The notes beneath the pieces were generated by a model. The model saw only the letters and a program-made list of their open reading frames with translations. It ran no database searches and was not told the origin of the DNA. Positions 1 through 5,111 of a stretch of DNA of 5,111 bases are shown here, piece after piece (the stretch's first letter is position 1; every line of letters starts with the position of its first letter). Source of the stretch: Neptuniibacter sp. (GTDB lineage: Bacteria; Pseudomonadota; Gammaproteobacteria; Pseudomonadales; Balneatricaceae). Position numbers and translations under genes: made by a program. Location of the stretch: positions 1 to 5,111 of the forward strand of contig JASBRM010000038.1 in the NCBI GenBank assembly GCA_030149405.1, given 5' to 3'.

Positions 1-1463
1 GCAAGAAGGGCTTCCTCAAGCGCTCGAAGTGTTTCGATATCCAGATCGTTAGTTGGTTCGTCAAGCAGCAGTACGTTGCCGCCTTCTTTGAGCAGCTTCG
101 CCATATGCAGGCGGTTGCGCTCACCACCGGAAAGATCTTTAACAAATTTCTGCTGGTCGCCGCCTTTAAAGTTAAAACGGCCACAGTAAGATCGTGATGG
201 AGTTTGGTAATTGCCAACGGTGATAATGTCCTGACCGTCAGAGATCTCTTCGAAAACAGTCTTATCGCCGTTTAGGTCGCGAGACTGGTTTACATAAGCC
301 AGTTCAACTGTAGAACCAATTTCAATTTCACCCGCATCCGGTTGTTCTTCGCCAGCGATCATACGGAAGAGTGTGGATTTACCCGCACCGTTACCACCGA
401 TGATGCCAACGATTGCGCCCTGAGGAATTGAGAAGCTCAGGTTCTCAAACAGGACTTTATCGCCGTATGCTTTGGAAACGTTTACGGCATCGATCACTTT
501 GTCACCTAAACGTGGCCCAGGTGGAATATAGATCTCTTGAGTCTCATTACGAGTCTGGAACTCTTTCGAGTTCATCTCTTCAAACTGTTTCAGACGTGCT
601 TTGGACTTGGATTGACGCCCCTTGGATCCCTGGCGAACCCACTCCAGCTCGGCAGCAACAGATTTACGGTGGGCGGCTTCCTGTTTGGCTTCCTGTTCCA
701 GGCGTGCTTCCTTCTGCTCTAACCAGGAAGAGTAGTTGCCTTCGTATGGAATGCCGCGGCCTCGGTCCAGTTCCAGAATCCAGCCAGCAGCGTTATCAAG
801 TAAATAACGGTCGTGGGTGATTGCCACAACAGTGCCTGGGTATTCCTGCAGGAAACGCTCAATCCATGCAACCGATTCTGCATCCAGATGGTTGGTTGGC
901 TCGTCCAGCAATAGCATGTCTGGCTTATCCAGCAGTAACCGGCACAGAGCTACACGGCGTCTTTCACCACCGGACAGGTGCTTAACTTCTGCATCCCAGG
1001 CTGGCAGGCGCATTGCGTCCGCTGCACGCTCAAGGGCGGTATCCAGGTTATGACCATCTTTTGCCTGGATCAGGTTTTCGTATTCAGCCTGTTTCTTAGC
1101 CAGTTCGTCAAAGTCAGCGTCTGGTTCAGCGTAAGCTGCGTAAACGGCTTCTAAACCGTCGAGCGCTTCTTTTACATCTGCAACAGCCTCTTCAACAATT
1201 TCGCGAACGGTTTTGGTCTCATCCAGTTCCGGTTCCTGGGGTAGGTAACCCACATTGATGCCTGGCATTGGGCGTGCTTCACCAATAATCTCAGTATCGA
1301 TGCCTGCCATGATGCGCAACAGGGTGGATTTACCCGCGCCATTCAGACCCAGAACACCGATTTTTGCACCTGGGAAAAAGGAAAGAGAGATATCTTTAAG
1401 GATTTCACGCTTTGGCGGAACAATCTTGCCAACGCGGTTCATTGAATATACGTACTGAGCCAT
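1..1463 (-). CDS. ettA: EttA, energy-dependent translational throttle (ABC-F ATPase), 3' end beyond the window
   Basis: EttA is a cytoplasmic ABC-F protein that binds the ribosomal E site and gates the first steps of elongation according to the ATP/ADP ratio; it has no membrane domain. The visible 487 residues start MAQYVYSMNRVGK, very close to E. coli EttA. Both nucleotide-binding domains are recognisable. The first has Walker A GLNGAGKST at 39-47, signature LSGGE at 163-167, Walker B DEPTNHLD with catalytic E188, and switch His217. The charged P-site tRNA-interaction linker follows (WVRQG from W275, then a Lys/Arg-rich helix). The second has Walker A GGNGAGKST at 356-364, LSGGE at 444-448 and DEPTNDLD with E469. 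This matches E. coli E470 after a one-residue deletion in the RDLNGDKT region. About 68 C-terminal residues are missing at the left edge, compared with 555 in E. coli. The frame is open throughout, so I see no sign of decay. The Shine-Dalgarno is weak (ACGGAT). It is divergent from hsp20. Family identification is firm. Confidence 0.96.
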   Translation of the reverse strand, partial: MAQYVYSMNRVGKIVPPKREILKDISLSFFPGAKIGVLGLNGAGKSTLLRIMAGIDTEIIGEARPMPGINVGYLPQEPELDETKTVREIVEEAVADVKEALDGLEAVYAAYAEPDADFDELAKKQAEYENLIQAKDGHNLDTALERAADAMRLPAWDAEVKHLSGGERRRVALCRLLLDKPDMLLLDEPTNHLDAESVAWIERFLQEYPGTVVAITHDRYLLDNAAGWILELDRGRGIPYEGNYSSWLEQKEARLEQEAKQEAAHRKSVAAELEWVRQGSKGRQSKSKARLKQFEEMNSKEFQTRNETQEIYIPPGPRLGDKVIDAVNVSKAYGDKVLFENLSFSIPQGAIVGIIGGNGAGKSTLFRMIAGEEQPDAGEIEIGSTVELAYVNQSRDLNGDKTVFEEISDGQDIITVGNYQTPSRSYCGRFNFKGGDQQKFVKDLSGGERNRLHMAKLLKEGGNVLLLDEPTNDLDIETLRALEEALL

Positions 1464-1502
1464 GCAGTAATCCGTCTTTTTAAACTATCAAATAATGACG
1501 CG

Positions 1503-1508
1503 ATTCTA
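1503..1508 (-). promoter_or_regulatory. Candidate -10 element of the ettA promoter
   Basis: Read on the minus strand this is TAGAAT, followed by CGCG, a good sigma-70 -10 match. It would start transcription near 1496, giving a leader of about 33 bases before the ettA ATG. No convincing -35 hexamer lies 16-18 bases upstream; the best positions read like AGCCAT. The promoter may therefore be weak or need an activator. The FNR-like palindrome would be centred at about -45.5 from this start. Prediction by eye only. Confidence 0.35.
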
Positions 1509-1533
1509 CCGGAAACAGACTATCAATGGCTAT

Positions 1534-1560
1534 CTTGATCCGGATCAAATAACCGCAATA
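1534..1560 (+). promoter_or_regulatory. Weak sigma-32-like heat-shock promoter candidate for hsp20
   Basis: CTTGAT at 1534-1539 matches five of six positions of the sigma-32 -35 element CTTGAA. After 13 bases, CCGCAATA at 1553-1560 partly resembles the -10 element CCCCATNT, with four of seven defined positions. Spacing is right and the downstream gene is a heat-shock gene, but the -10 is poor. The candidate overlaps the FNR-like palindrome, so part of its resemblance may come from that site. Confidence 0.25.
1535..1548. promoter_or_regulatory. Perfect FNR/ANR-type binding site palindrome
   Basis: The 14 bases TTGATCCGGATCAA are a perfect palindrome and match the known FNR-family consensus TTGAT-N4-ATCAA at all ten defined positions. 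FNR and its relatives (ANR, EtrA) are iron-sulfur regulators that dimerise and bind DNA when oxygen is low. The box lies in the ettA/hsp20 divergent region, centred 78 bases from the ettA start codon and about 96 from the hsp20 ATG. A class II activator position (-41.5) for hsp20 would place the start near 1583, with TATTGA at 1571-1576 as a poor -10. Both flanking genes lack a good -35, which fits activator dependence. Which gene it controls, if either, is inference. Confidence 0.6.
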
Positions 1561-1623
1561 GCGCTCTTTTTATTGAGTTCTAGACTGAAAATGGAGAGAT
1601 ATAAAAATAACCAGATCATGAAG

Positions 1624-1632
1624 AGGAGGTGA
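1624..1632 (+). promoter_or_regulatory. Full-length Shine-Dalgarno sequence that fixes the hsp20 start
   Basis: AGGAGGTGA pairs without a mismatch with the usual 3' end of 16S rRNA (TCACCTCCT). The ATG at 1638 lies seven bases after the AGGAGGT core, which is ideal spacing. An in-frame GTG at 1629 lies inside this ribosome-binding sequence and so cannot use it as a start. This decides for ATG 1638. Confidence 0.85.
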
Positions 1633-1637
1633 GTCTG

Positions 1638-2054
1638 ATGGGTGACTTAACACGTTTCAACAGTCTGTTTGATGATACTTTCTTTAATAACTTCTTCCGT
1701 CCGGTGGCTTCTGATAAAGGTGAGCGCGTGCCCGCGATAGATGTACATGAGTCTGAAAATGGCTACTGCGTCAAAGCAGATCTACCAGGCATCAACAAGG
1801 AAGATATCCACGTTACATTGGAAAATGGTGTGCTGACGATTTCAGCGGAAACCAAGCAGGAAGATAAACAAGAGAAAGATGGCAAGATTATTCGCCAGGA
1901 ACGTCATTTTGGGCAGTATGTAAGGCGTCTCTCAGTGGGTGATGATGTTGATCCTGCAACGATCAAAGCGCGTTTTGAAAATGGGGTGCTGCAGTTGGAT
2001 CTGCCAAAACCAGAACCTAAAGCAACGGAAAGCACAAAAGTAGCGATTGACTGA
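1638..2054 (+). CDS. hsp20: Small heat-shock protein, Hsp20/alpha-crystallin family
   Basis: This is an ATP-independent cytoplasmic holdase that forms oligomers and keeps unfolding proteins soluble until DnaK/ClpB refold them. The 138-residue product has the three-part layout of the family. A short Phe-rich N-terminal arm (about 1-30, with FDDTFFNNFF at 11-20) comes first. The alpha-crystallin domain follows (about 31-124), with ADLPG at 47-51, the ERHFG-YVRR segment at 88-97 and the hallmark ARFENGVL at 111-118. A charged tail ends in VAI at 135-137, matching the I/V-x-I/V motif that docks onto a neighbouring subunit. It resembles the short class found in Pseudomonas and Azotobacter more than E. 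coli IbpA/IbpB. It appears monocistronic, with its own terminator at 2075-2106. The start is set by the Shine-Dalgarno, not by GTG 1629. Client specificity cannot be read from sequence. Confidence 0.95.
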   Translation: MGDLTRFNSLFDDTFFNNFFRPVASDKGERVPAIDVHESENGYCVKADLPGINKEDIHVTLENGVLTISAETKQEDKQEKDGKIIRQERHFGQYVRRLSVGDDVDPATIKARFENGVLQLDLPKPEPKATESTKVAID

Positions 2055-2074
2055 ACGGCGTTAAACCAAAGAAG

Positions 2075-2106
2075 GCCTGTAACCGTAAAACGTTACAGGC
2101 TTTTTT
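2075..2106 (+). terminator. Intrinsic terminator after hsp20
   Basis: A nine-base stem, GCCTGTAAC at 2075-2083 with GTTACAGGC at 2092-2100, encloses an eight-base loop and is followed directly by six T residues. It begins 20 bases after the hsp20 stop codon, as expected of a rho-independent terminator, and separates hsp20 from glyA. Confidence 0.92.
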
Positions 2107-2166
2107 GTTGAGTAAAATTGAAGCAGTTTTGAGGCGGATTCAAGTGTATCTGAGAAAATGTTTCGC

Positions 2167-2172
2167 TATAAT
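2167..2172 (+). promoter_or_regulatory. Consensus -10 element of the glyA promoter
   Basis: A perfect TATAAT followed by ACGCGC puts the likely transcription start near 2179 and leaves a leader of about 100 bases before glyA. No clear -35 lies at 16-18 bases: the region reads GTGTAT or TGTATC at 2144-2150, and there is no extended -10 TGn. The promoter may use an activator or rely on its -10 and discriminator. Confidence 0.6.
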
Positions 2173-2199
2173 ACGCGCTTTCCCAATTCCCAAATGGTT

Positions 2200-2246
2200 T
2201 TTAGCTGGAATTTTCTGGCGGCTTTGCCGTTGTTAATGCAGCTGAA
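2200..2246 (+). other. Possible two-tier RNA hairpin in the glyA leader
   Basis: An outer stem pairs TTTAGCTG (2200-2207) with CAGCTGAA (2239-2246), with one G-U pair. Inside it, CGGC (2219-2222) pairs with GCCG (2226-2229) around a TTT loop. The structure would lie within the predicted leader and end about 36 bases before the start codon. No T tract follows, so it is not a terminator, and it does not match the glycine riboswitch as I know it. Function unknown; it may be chance folding. Confidence 0.3.
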
Positions 2247-2282
2247 CAGGGTTCACATTCTATTCAGGGGACAGAAACTCCT

Positions 2283-3539
2283 ATGTTTAGCAAAGATATG
2301 ACTATCGCTGATTTCGACGCTGACCTGTGGTCTGCAATGCAGGCTGAGACGGTTCGTCAGGAAGAACACATCGAACTGATTGCGTCTGAAAACTACACAA
2401 GCCCACGCGTAATGGAAGCTCAGGGCTCTGCGCTGACTAACAAATACGCTGAAGGTTATCCAAACAAGCGTTACTACGGCGGTTGTGAGCATGTGGATGT
2501 AGTTGAGCAGTTGGCGATTGATCGTGCTAAAGAGCTGTTTGGTGCAACATACGCTAACGTTCAGCCTCACTCTGGTTCCCAGGCAAACGCAGCGGTATAC
2601 ATGGCTCTGTGTAAGCCAGGCGACACTATTCTGGGTATGAGCCTGGCACACGGTGGTCACCTGACTCACGGTGCAGCAGTATCTTTCTCAGGTCGTATCT
2701 ACAACGCTGTTCAGTATGGTCTGAACCCAGAAACAGGTGAAATCGACTACGCAGAAGTGGAACGTCTGGCTGAAGAACACAAGCCAACTATGATTGTTGC
2801 AGGTTTCTCTGCTTACTCTCGTGTTGTTGATTGGCAGCGTTTCCGCGACATCGCGGACAAAGTGGGTGCTTTCCTATTTGTAGATATGGCGCACATTGCT
2901 GGTTTGGTTGCTGCGGGCGTTTACCCATCTCCAGTCGGTATTGCTGATGTTGTGACGACTACAACTCACAAAACACTGGGCGGCCCACGTGGTGGTCTGA
3001 TCCTGTCTGCACGTGCTGACGAAGATCTGCAGAAGAAACTGAACTTTGCAGTATTCCCAGAATCTCAGGGCGGTCCACTGATGCACGTTATCGCTGCTAA
3101 AGCGGTTTGCTTCAAAGAAGCGATGGAAGCAGAGTGGAAAGAGTATCAGGCTCAGGTTGTTAAGAACGCACAGGCGATGGCTGAAACGTTCAAGTCACGT
3201 GGTATCAAGATCGTATCTGACGGTACTGATGATCACCTGTTCCTGGTGGACATGATCGACAAAGAGTTCACTGGTAAAGATGCTGACGCTGCTCTGGGCC
3301 GTGCCAACATCACAGTAAACAAGAACTCTGTACCAAACGATCCACGTTCTCCGTTTGTAACATCGGGCCTGCGTATAGGTACTCCAGCGGTGACTCGCCG
3401 TGGTTTCAAAGAAGCTGAAGTTACAGAACTGACTAACTGGATCTGCGATATTCTGGACGATATCAATAACGACGACATCATTGCTCGTGTTAAAGAGCAG
3501 GTTAAAGAGATCTGCGCTCGTTATCCTGTATATAAGTAA
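2283..3539 (+). CDS. glyA: Serine hydroxymethyltransferase
   Basis: GlyA is a cytoplasmic pyridoxal-phosphate enzyme that interconverts serine plus tetrahydrofolate with glycine plus 5,10-methylenetetrahydrofolate. It is the main source of one-carbon units for purines, thymidylate and methionine. The 418 residues align almost end to end with E. coli GlyA (417). Seen in the sequence: [17 protein letters not shown] near the N-terminus, E57 and Y65 of the active site, the HSGSQAN cofactor region at 96-102, and DMAH at 201-204 (D201 and H204 hold the pyridine ring). The Schiff-base lysine is K230 in [14 protein letters not shown], and R364 in GLRIGTP binds the substrate carboxylate. The start fits the family ([10 protein letters not shown] against MLKREMNIAD in E. 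coli). Its Shine-Dalgarno is poor: AGGGGA at 2266-2271 lies eleven bases from the ATG. A second in-frame stop follows at 3549. It appears monocistronic, with the promoter at 2167 and the terminator at 3598. Identification is essentially certain. Confidence 0.99.
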   Translation: MFSKDMTIADFDADLWSAMQAETVRQEEHIELIASENYTSPRVMEAQGSALTNKYAEGYPNKRYYGGCEHVDVVEQLAIDRAKELFGATYANVQPHSGSQANAAVYMALCKPGDTILGMSLAHGGHLTHGAAVSFSGRIYNAVQYGLNPETGEIDYAEVERLAEEHKPTMIVAGFSAYSRVVDWQRFRDIADKVGAFLFVDMAHIAGLVAAGVYPSPVGIADVVTTTTHKTLGGPRGGLILSARADEDLQKKLNFAVFPESQGGPLMHVIAAKAVCFKEAMEAEWKEYQAQVVKNAQAMAETFKSRGIKIVSDGTDDHLFLVDMIDKEFTGKDADAALGRANITVNKNSVPNDPRSPFVTSGLRIGTPAVTRRGFKEAEVTELTNWICDILDDINNDDIIARVKEQVKEICARYPVYK

Positions 3540-3558
3540 GAGTACAAGTAAGTGCTTC

Positions 3559-3581
3559 TCCAGCTGTAAGTTGTAGCTGGA
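3559..3581 (+). other. Hairpin in the glyA 3' untranslated region
   Basis: TCCAGCT at 3559-3565 can pair with AGCTGGA at 3575-3581 around a nine-base loop. An A tract follows rather than T residues, so it is not an intrinsic terminator. It lies between the glyA stop and the true terminator and could protect or mark the mRNA 3' end. The role is unproven. Confidence 0.4.
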
Positions 3582-3597
3582 AAAATGTACAATCCCC

Positions 3598-3625
3598 GGG
3601 CTGCCTTAATGGCAGCCCTTTTATT
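3598..3625 (+). terminator. Intrinsic terminator after glyA
   Basis: An eight-base GC-rich stem, GGGCTGCC at 3598-3605 with GGCAGCCC at 3611-3618, has a five-base TTAAT loop and is followed by TTTTATT. It begins 58 bases after the glyA stop and is a strong rho-independent terminator, so nrdR should have its own promoter or depend on readthrough. Confidence 0.93.
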
Positions 3626-3651
3626 CTCAGGAATTCACCCTTAGAGAATAA
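3621..3651. repeat. Eight-base inverted repeat upstream of nrdR
   Basis: TTATTCTC at 3621-3628 is repeated in inverse as GAGAATAA at 3644-3651, with 15 bases between the arms. It overlaps the end of the glyA terminator and the candidate nrdR promoter. Arm centres lie about 23 bases, roughly two helical turns, apart, which would suit a dimeric regulator. No known regulator motif is recognised. Confidence 0.4.
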
Positions 3652-3652
3652 T
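3624..3652 (+). promoter_or_regulatory. Candidate sigma-70 promoter for nrdR-ribD
   Basis: TTCTCA at 3624-3629 (four of six -35 positions) and AATAAT at 3647-3652 (five of six -10 positions) are 17 bases apart. The start would be near 3659, leaving a leader of about 20 bases before the nrdR ATG. The terminator just upstream makes a promoter here necessary for strong expression. Neither hexamer is exact and the region is A/T-rich, so confidence is modest. Confidence 0.35.
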
Positions 3653-3678
3653 AAACGCTCTTTACTCAGGAACATTTG

Positions 3679-4152
3679 ATGCATTGTCCGTTTTGTAGTG
3701 CCAATGAAACCAAAGTTGTCGACTCCCGTCTGGTTGCAGAAGGCCAGCAGGTGCGTAGACGCCGGGAATGTACTCAATGTAATGAGCGCTTTACCACCTA
3801 TGAAGCAGCAGAACTGCTTATGCCTCGTCTGATCAAAGCCGATGGCACCCGTCAGCCTTTTGATGATGACAAACTCCGTGCCGGCATCCATCGAGCACTG
3901 GAGAAACGTCCCGTTTCAATTGAAGAAATAGAAGCCTGTATCAGCCGTATTAAACATCGCCTGCGCGCGACCGGTGAAAGGGAACTGCCTTCACGTCAGG
4001 TAGGCGAAGAGGTTATGGCTGAGTTGCGTAAGCTCGACGAAGTCGCTTATGTACGTTTCGCGTCTGTATACAGAAGTTTTCAGGATATCAACGAATTCAA
4101 GACTGAGATTGAACGACTGTCCAAAGAGCATGATGCTGCAGAGGAACAGTAG
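3679..4152 (+). CDS. nrdR: Transcriptional repressor NrdR
   Basis: NrdR is a zinc-ribbon repressor that binds paired NrdR boxes in front of ribonucleotide reductase operons. It senses ATP versus dATP through an ATP-cone domain, so deoxynucleotide synthesis is switched off when dATP is high. The 157-residue protein opens MHCPFC and has the four zinc-binding cysteines C3, C6, C31 and C34. The basic RRRR at 26-29 and NERFTTYE follow. The ATP-cone runs from about 49 to 139 and includes the [16 protein letters not shown] and [13 protein letters not shown] segments typical of the family. E. coli NrdR is 149 residues; the extra few here form the acidic C-terminal tail. ATG 3679 is chosen over the in-frame TTG at 3676 because family members begin MHCPFC and AGGA (3668-3671) lies seven bases upstream. 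The ribD start codon follows its stop directly. No target boxes are seen in this window. Confidence 0.98.
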   Translation: MHCPFCSANETKVVDSRLVAEGQQVRRRRECTQCNERFTTYEAAELLMPRLIKADGTRQPFDDDKLRAGIHRALEKRPVSIEEIEACISRIKHRLRATGERELPSRQVGEEVMAELRKLDEVAYVRFASVYRSFQDINEFKTEIERLSKEHDAAEEQ

Positions 4153-5111
4153 ATGACTGGGTGGAGCGGAGCTGATCAGGATTATATGGCGCGGGCTATA
4201 CGTTTAGCCCGAAATGGCCTGTACACCACGAACCCAAACCCAAGAGTTGGCTGTGTTCTGGTGAAAGATGAAGAGATTGTCGGAGAAGGTTTCCACTTTC
4301 GTGCCGGAGAAGGTCATGCTGAGGTGAATGCCTTGGCAATGGCAGGGGAAAAAGCGCAGGGCGCAACAGCCTATGTAACTCTGGAACCCTGCAGTCACTA
4401 TGGTCGTACGCCGCCATGCTCAGAAGCCTTAATTAAGGCCGGCGTATCTCGCGTGGTTGCCGCCATGGTTGACCCCAACCCTCAAGTGGCTGGTCGCGGC
4501 TTAAGCATGTTGGAAGAGGCTGGAATTACTGCTGAATCAGGGCTGCTTGAAGATGAAGCAAAGGCTTTGAACCCAGGTTTTATTAAACGGATGGAGACGG
4601 CCTCGCCGTTCGTAAGAATTAAAATGGCGACCAGCCTGGATGGCCGTACCGCAATGGCATCAGGTGAATCGAAATGGATTACCGGTCCGGCAGCGCGTTC
4701 TGATGTGCAGAAATTACGTGCGCAAAGCTCGGTGATTCTGACTGGCATTGAATCTATTCTGAAAGATGATTCAGCTCTTACCGTAAGAGAAGAACAATTG
4801 GAACTGGATAATGCCGATGAGATTGTTAAACAACAGCCGCTGCGTGTGGTATTGGATTCAGAACTGCGTTTACCGCTCAAGGCGTCGATCTTAAAACAAC
4901 CGGGTCGCACTCTGATTGCTACGGTAAACAATAACGCTGAAAAAATAGCCGCTTTGGAAGCTGCGGGTGCAGAAATCGCTATAATGCCTGCAGAAGAGGG
5001 GCGTGTAGCATTACGCCCATTACTGGAAAAACTGGCCTTAGACGAACAATGTAATGAACTGTTGGTTGAAACCGGAGCAACACTTGCCGGAGCTTTCATT
5101 CAACAGAAACT
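4153..5111 (+). CDS. ribD: Bifunctional riboflavin biosynthesis deaminase/reductase RibD, 3' end beyond the window
   Basis: RibD catalyses the second and third steps of riboflavin synthesis: deamination of the diaminopyrimidine made from GTP, then NADPH-dependent reduction of its ribose to ribityl. It acts in the cytoplasm. The visible 319 residues hold the N-terminal deaminase domain (about 8-145), with NPNPRVG at 27-33, the zinc and catalytic motif HAE at 55-57, and PCSHYGRTPPC at 79-89. The zinc ligands are H55, C80 and C89, with E57 as proton shuttle. The reductase domain begins near 152, with KMATSLDGRTAMASGESKW at 157-175 and, near the edge, ELLVETGATLAGAF. About 50 residues are missing on the right compared with E. 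coli (367). ATG 4153 abuts the nrdR stop, and GAGGAA at 4141-4146 inside the end of nrdR gives a well-placed Shine-Dalgarno, so translation is probably coupled. Other riboflavin genes are expected to the right, from the usual gene order. Confidence 0.97.
   Translation, partial: MTGWSGADQDYMARAIRLARNGLYTTNPNPRVGCVLVKDEEIVGEGFHFRAGEGHAEVNALAMAGEKAQGATAYVTLEPCSHYGRTPPCSEALIKAGVSRVVAAMVDPNPQVAGRGLSMLEEAGITAESGLLEDEAKALNPGFIKRMETASPFVRIKMATSLDGRTAMASGESKWITGPAARSDVQKLRAQSSVILTGIESILKDDSALTVREEQLELDNADEIVKQQPLRVVLDSELRLPLKASILKQPGRTLIATVNNNAEKIAALEAAGAEIAIMPAEEGRVALRPLLEKLALDEQCNELLVETGATLAGAFIQQK

Noticed and set aside
181..300. Possible frameshift in ettA where the sequence departs from E. coli
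   Set aside because: The frame stays open and resumes the family sequence (GRFNFKGGDQQ, LSGGE) with a net one-residue deletion, so this is natural divergence.
413..820. Open frame of 135 codons on the plus strand within ettA
   Set aside because: It is antisense to the conserved linker and second ATPase domain of EttA; no family features.
1629..1637. GTG at 1629 as hsp20 start
   Set aside because: The codon lies inside the Shine-Dalgarno sequence, which is ideally spaced for ATG 1638.
2152..2167. PurR-like operator overlapping the glyA -10
   Set aside because: Only about seven of eleven defined positions of the PurR consensus match and the central CG is not intact (TG). E. coli glyA is PurR-regulated, but this match is too weak to annotate.
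2179..2282. Glycine riboswitch in the glyA leader
   Set aside because: The leader is short and I cannot find the conserved tandem-aptamer core; the visible stems do not fit that architecture.
2253..2669. Open frame of 138 codons on the minus strand across the glyA start
   Set aside because: It is opposite the strongly conserved glyA N-terminus, has no recognisable domain and no ribosome-binding site I can support.
3676..3678. TTG at 3676 as nrdR start
   Set aside because: The family begins MHCPFC, and the next codon is an ATG with good Shine-Dalgarno spacing.
3502..3891. Open frame of 129 codons on the minus strand
   Set aside because: It is antisense to the glyA end, its terminator and the zinc ribbon of nrdR; no family features.
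4482..5099. Open frame of 205 codons on the minus strand
   Set aside because: It lies entirely within ribD, whose catalytic motifs and end-to-end family similarity are clear. The product is Ser/Ala-rich and resembles no family; it is a shadow of the coding strand.
1..5111. A new defence, mobile or secondary-metabolite system
   Set aside because: All coding capacity is explained by five conserved housekeeping or stress genes. No repeats, integrase, transposase or compositional break is visible.

Overview
The window looks like ordinary core chromosome of a gammaproteobacterium, probably a marine one of the Oceanospirillales type. All five proteins (EttA, a small heat-shock protein, GlyA, NrdR, RibD) resemble gammaproteobacterial versions recalled from memory. 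Base composition is moderate, roughly half G+C by eye. The order glyA-nrdR-ribD is familiar from this class. The genus assignment is a guess, since no database search was possible.

Layout: bases 1-1463 hold the start and most of ettA on the minus strand, running off the left edge. Bases 1464-1637 are a divergent intergenic region with a perfect TTGAT-N4-ATCAA palindrome, the consensus of an FNR/ANR-type regulator site. Bases 1638-2054 encode a small heat-shock protein (Hsp20 family) with an unusually complete Shine-Dalgarno sequence, closed by an intrinsic terminator. Bases 2055-2282 hold that terminator and a glyA leader with a perfect TATAAT and a possible folded RNA. Bases 2283-3539 are glyA, followed by a hairpin of unclear role and a strong intrinsic terminator. 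Bases 3679-4152 are nrdR. ribD begins at 4153, directly after the nrdR stop codon, and runs off the right edge.

How the genes relate: GlyA makes glycine and the one-carbon units needed for purines and thymidylate. NrdR represses ribonucleotide reductase genes according to the ATP/dATP state. RibD carries out two early steps of riboflavin synthesis, a pathway that starts from GTP. nrdR and ribD are almost certainly co-transcribed. EttA (ribosome gating by energy state) and Hsp20 (holding unfolded proteins) are both stress or energy-state proteins and share the region carrying the FNR-like box.

I see no mobile element, CRISPR array, tRNA, rRNA or evident new system. The observations worth following are regulatory: the FNR-like palindrome and its overlap with a possible heat-shock promoter, RNA folds before hsp20 and glyA, and an inverted repeat before nrdR. 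No gene-free stretch exceeds 300 bases.
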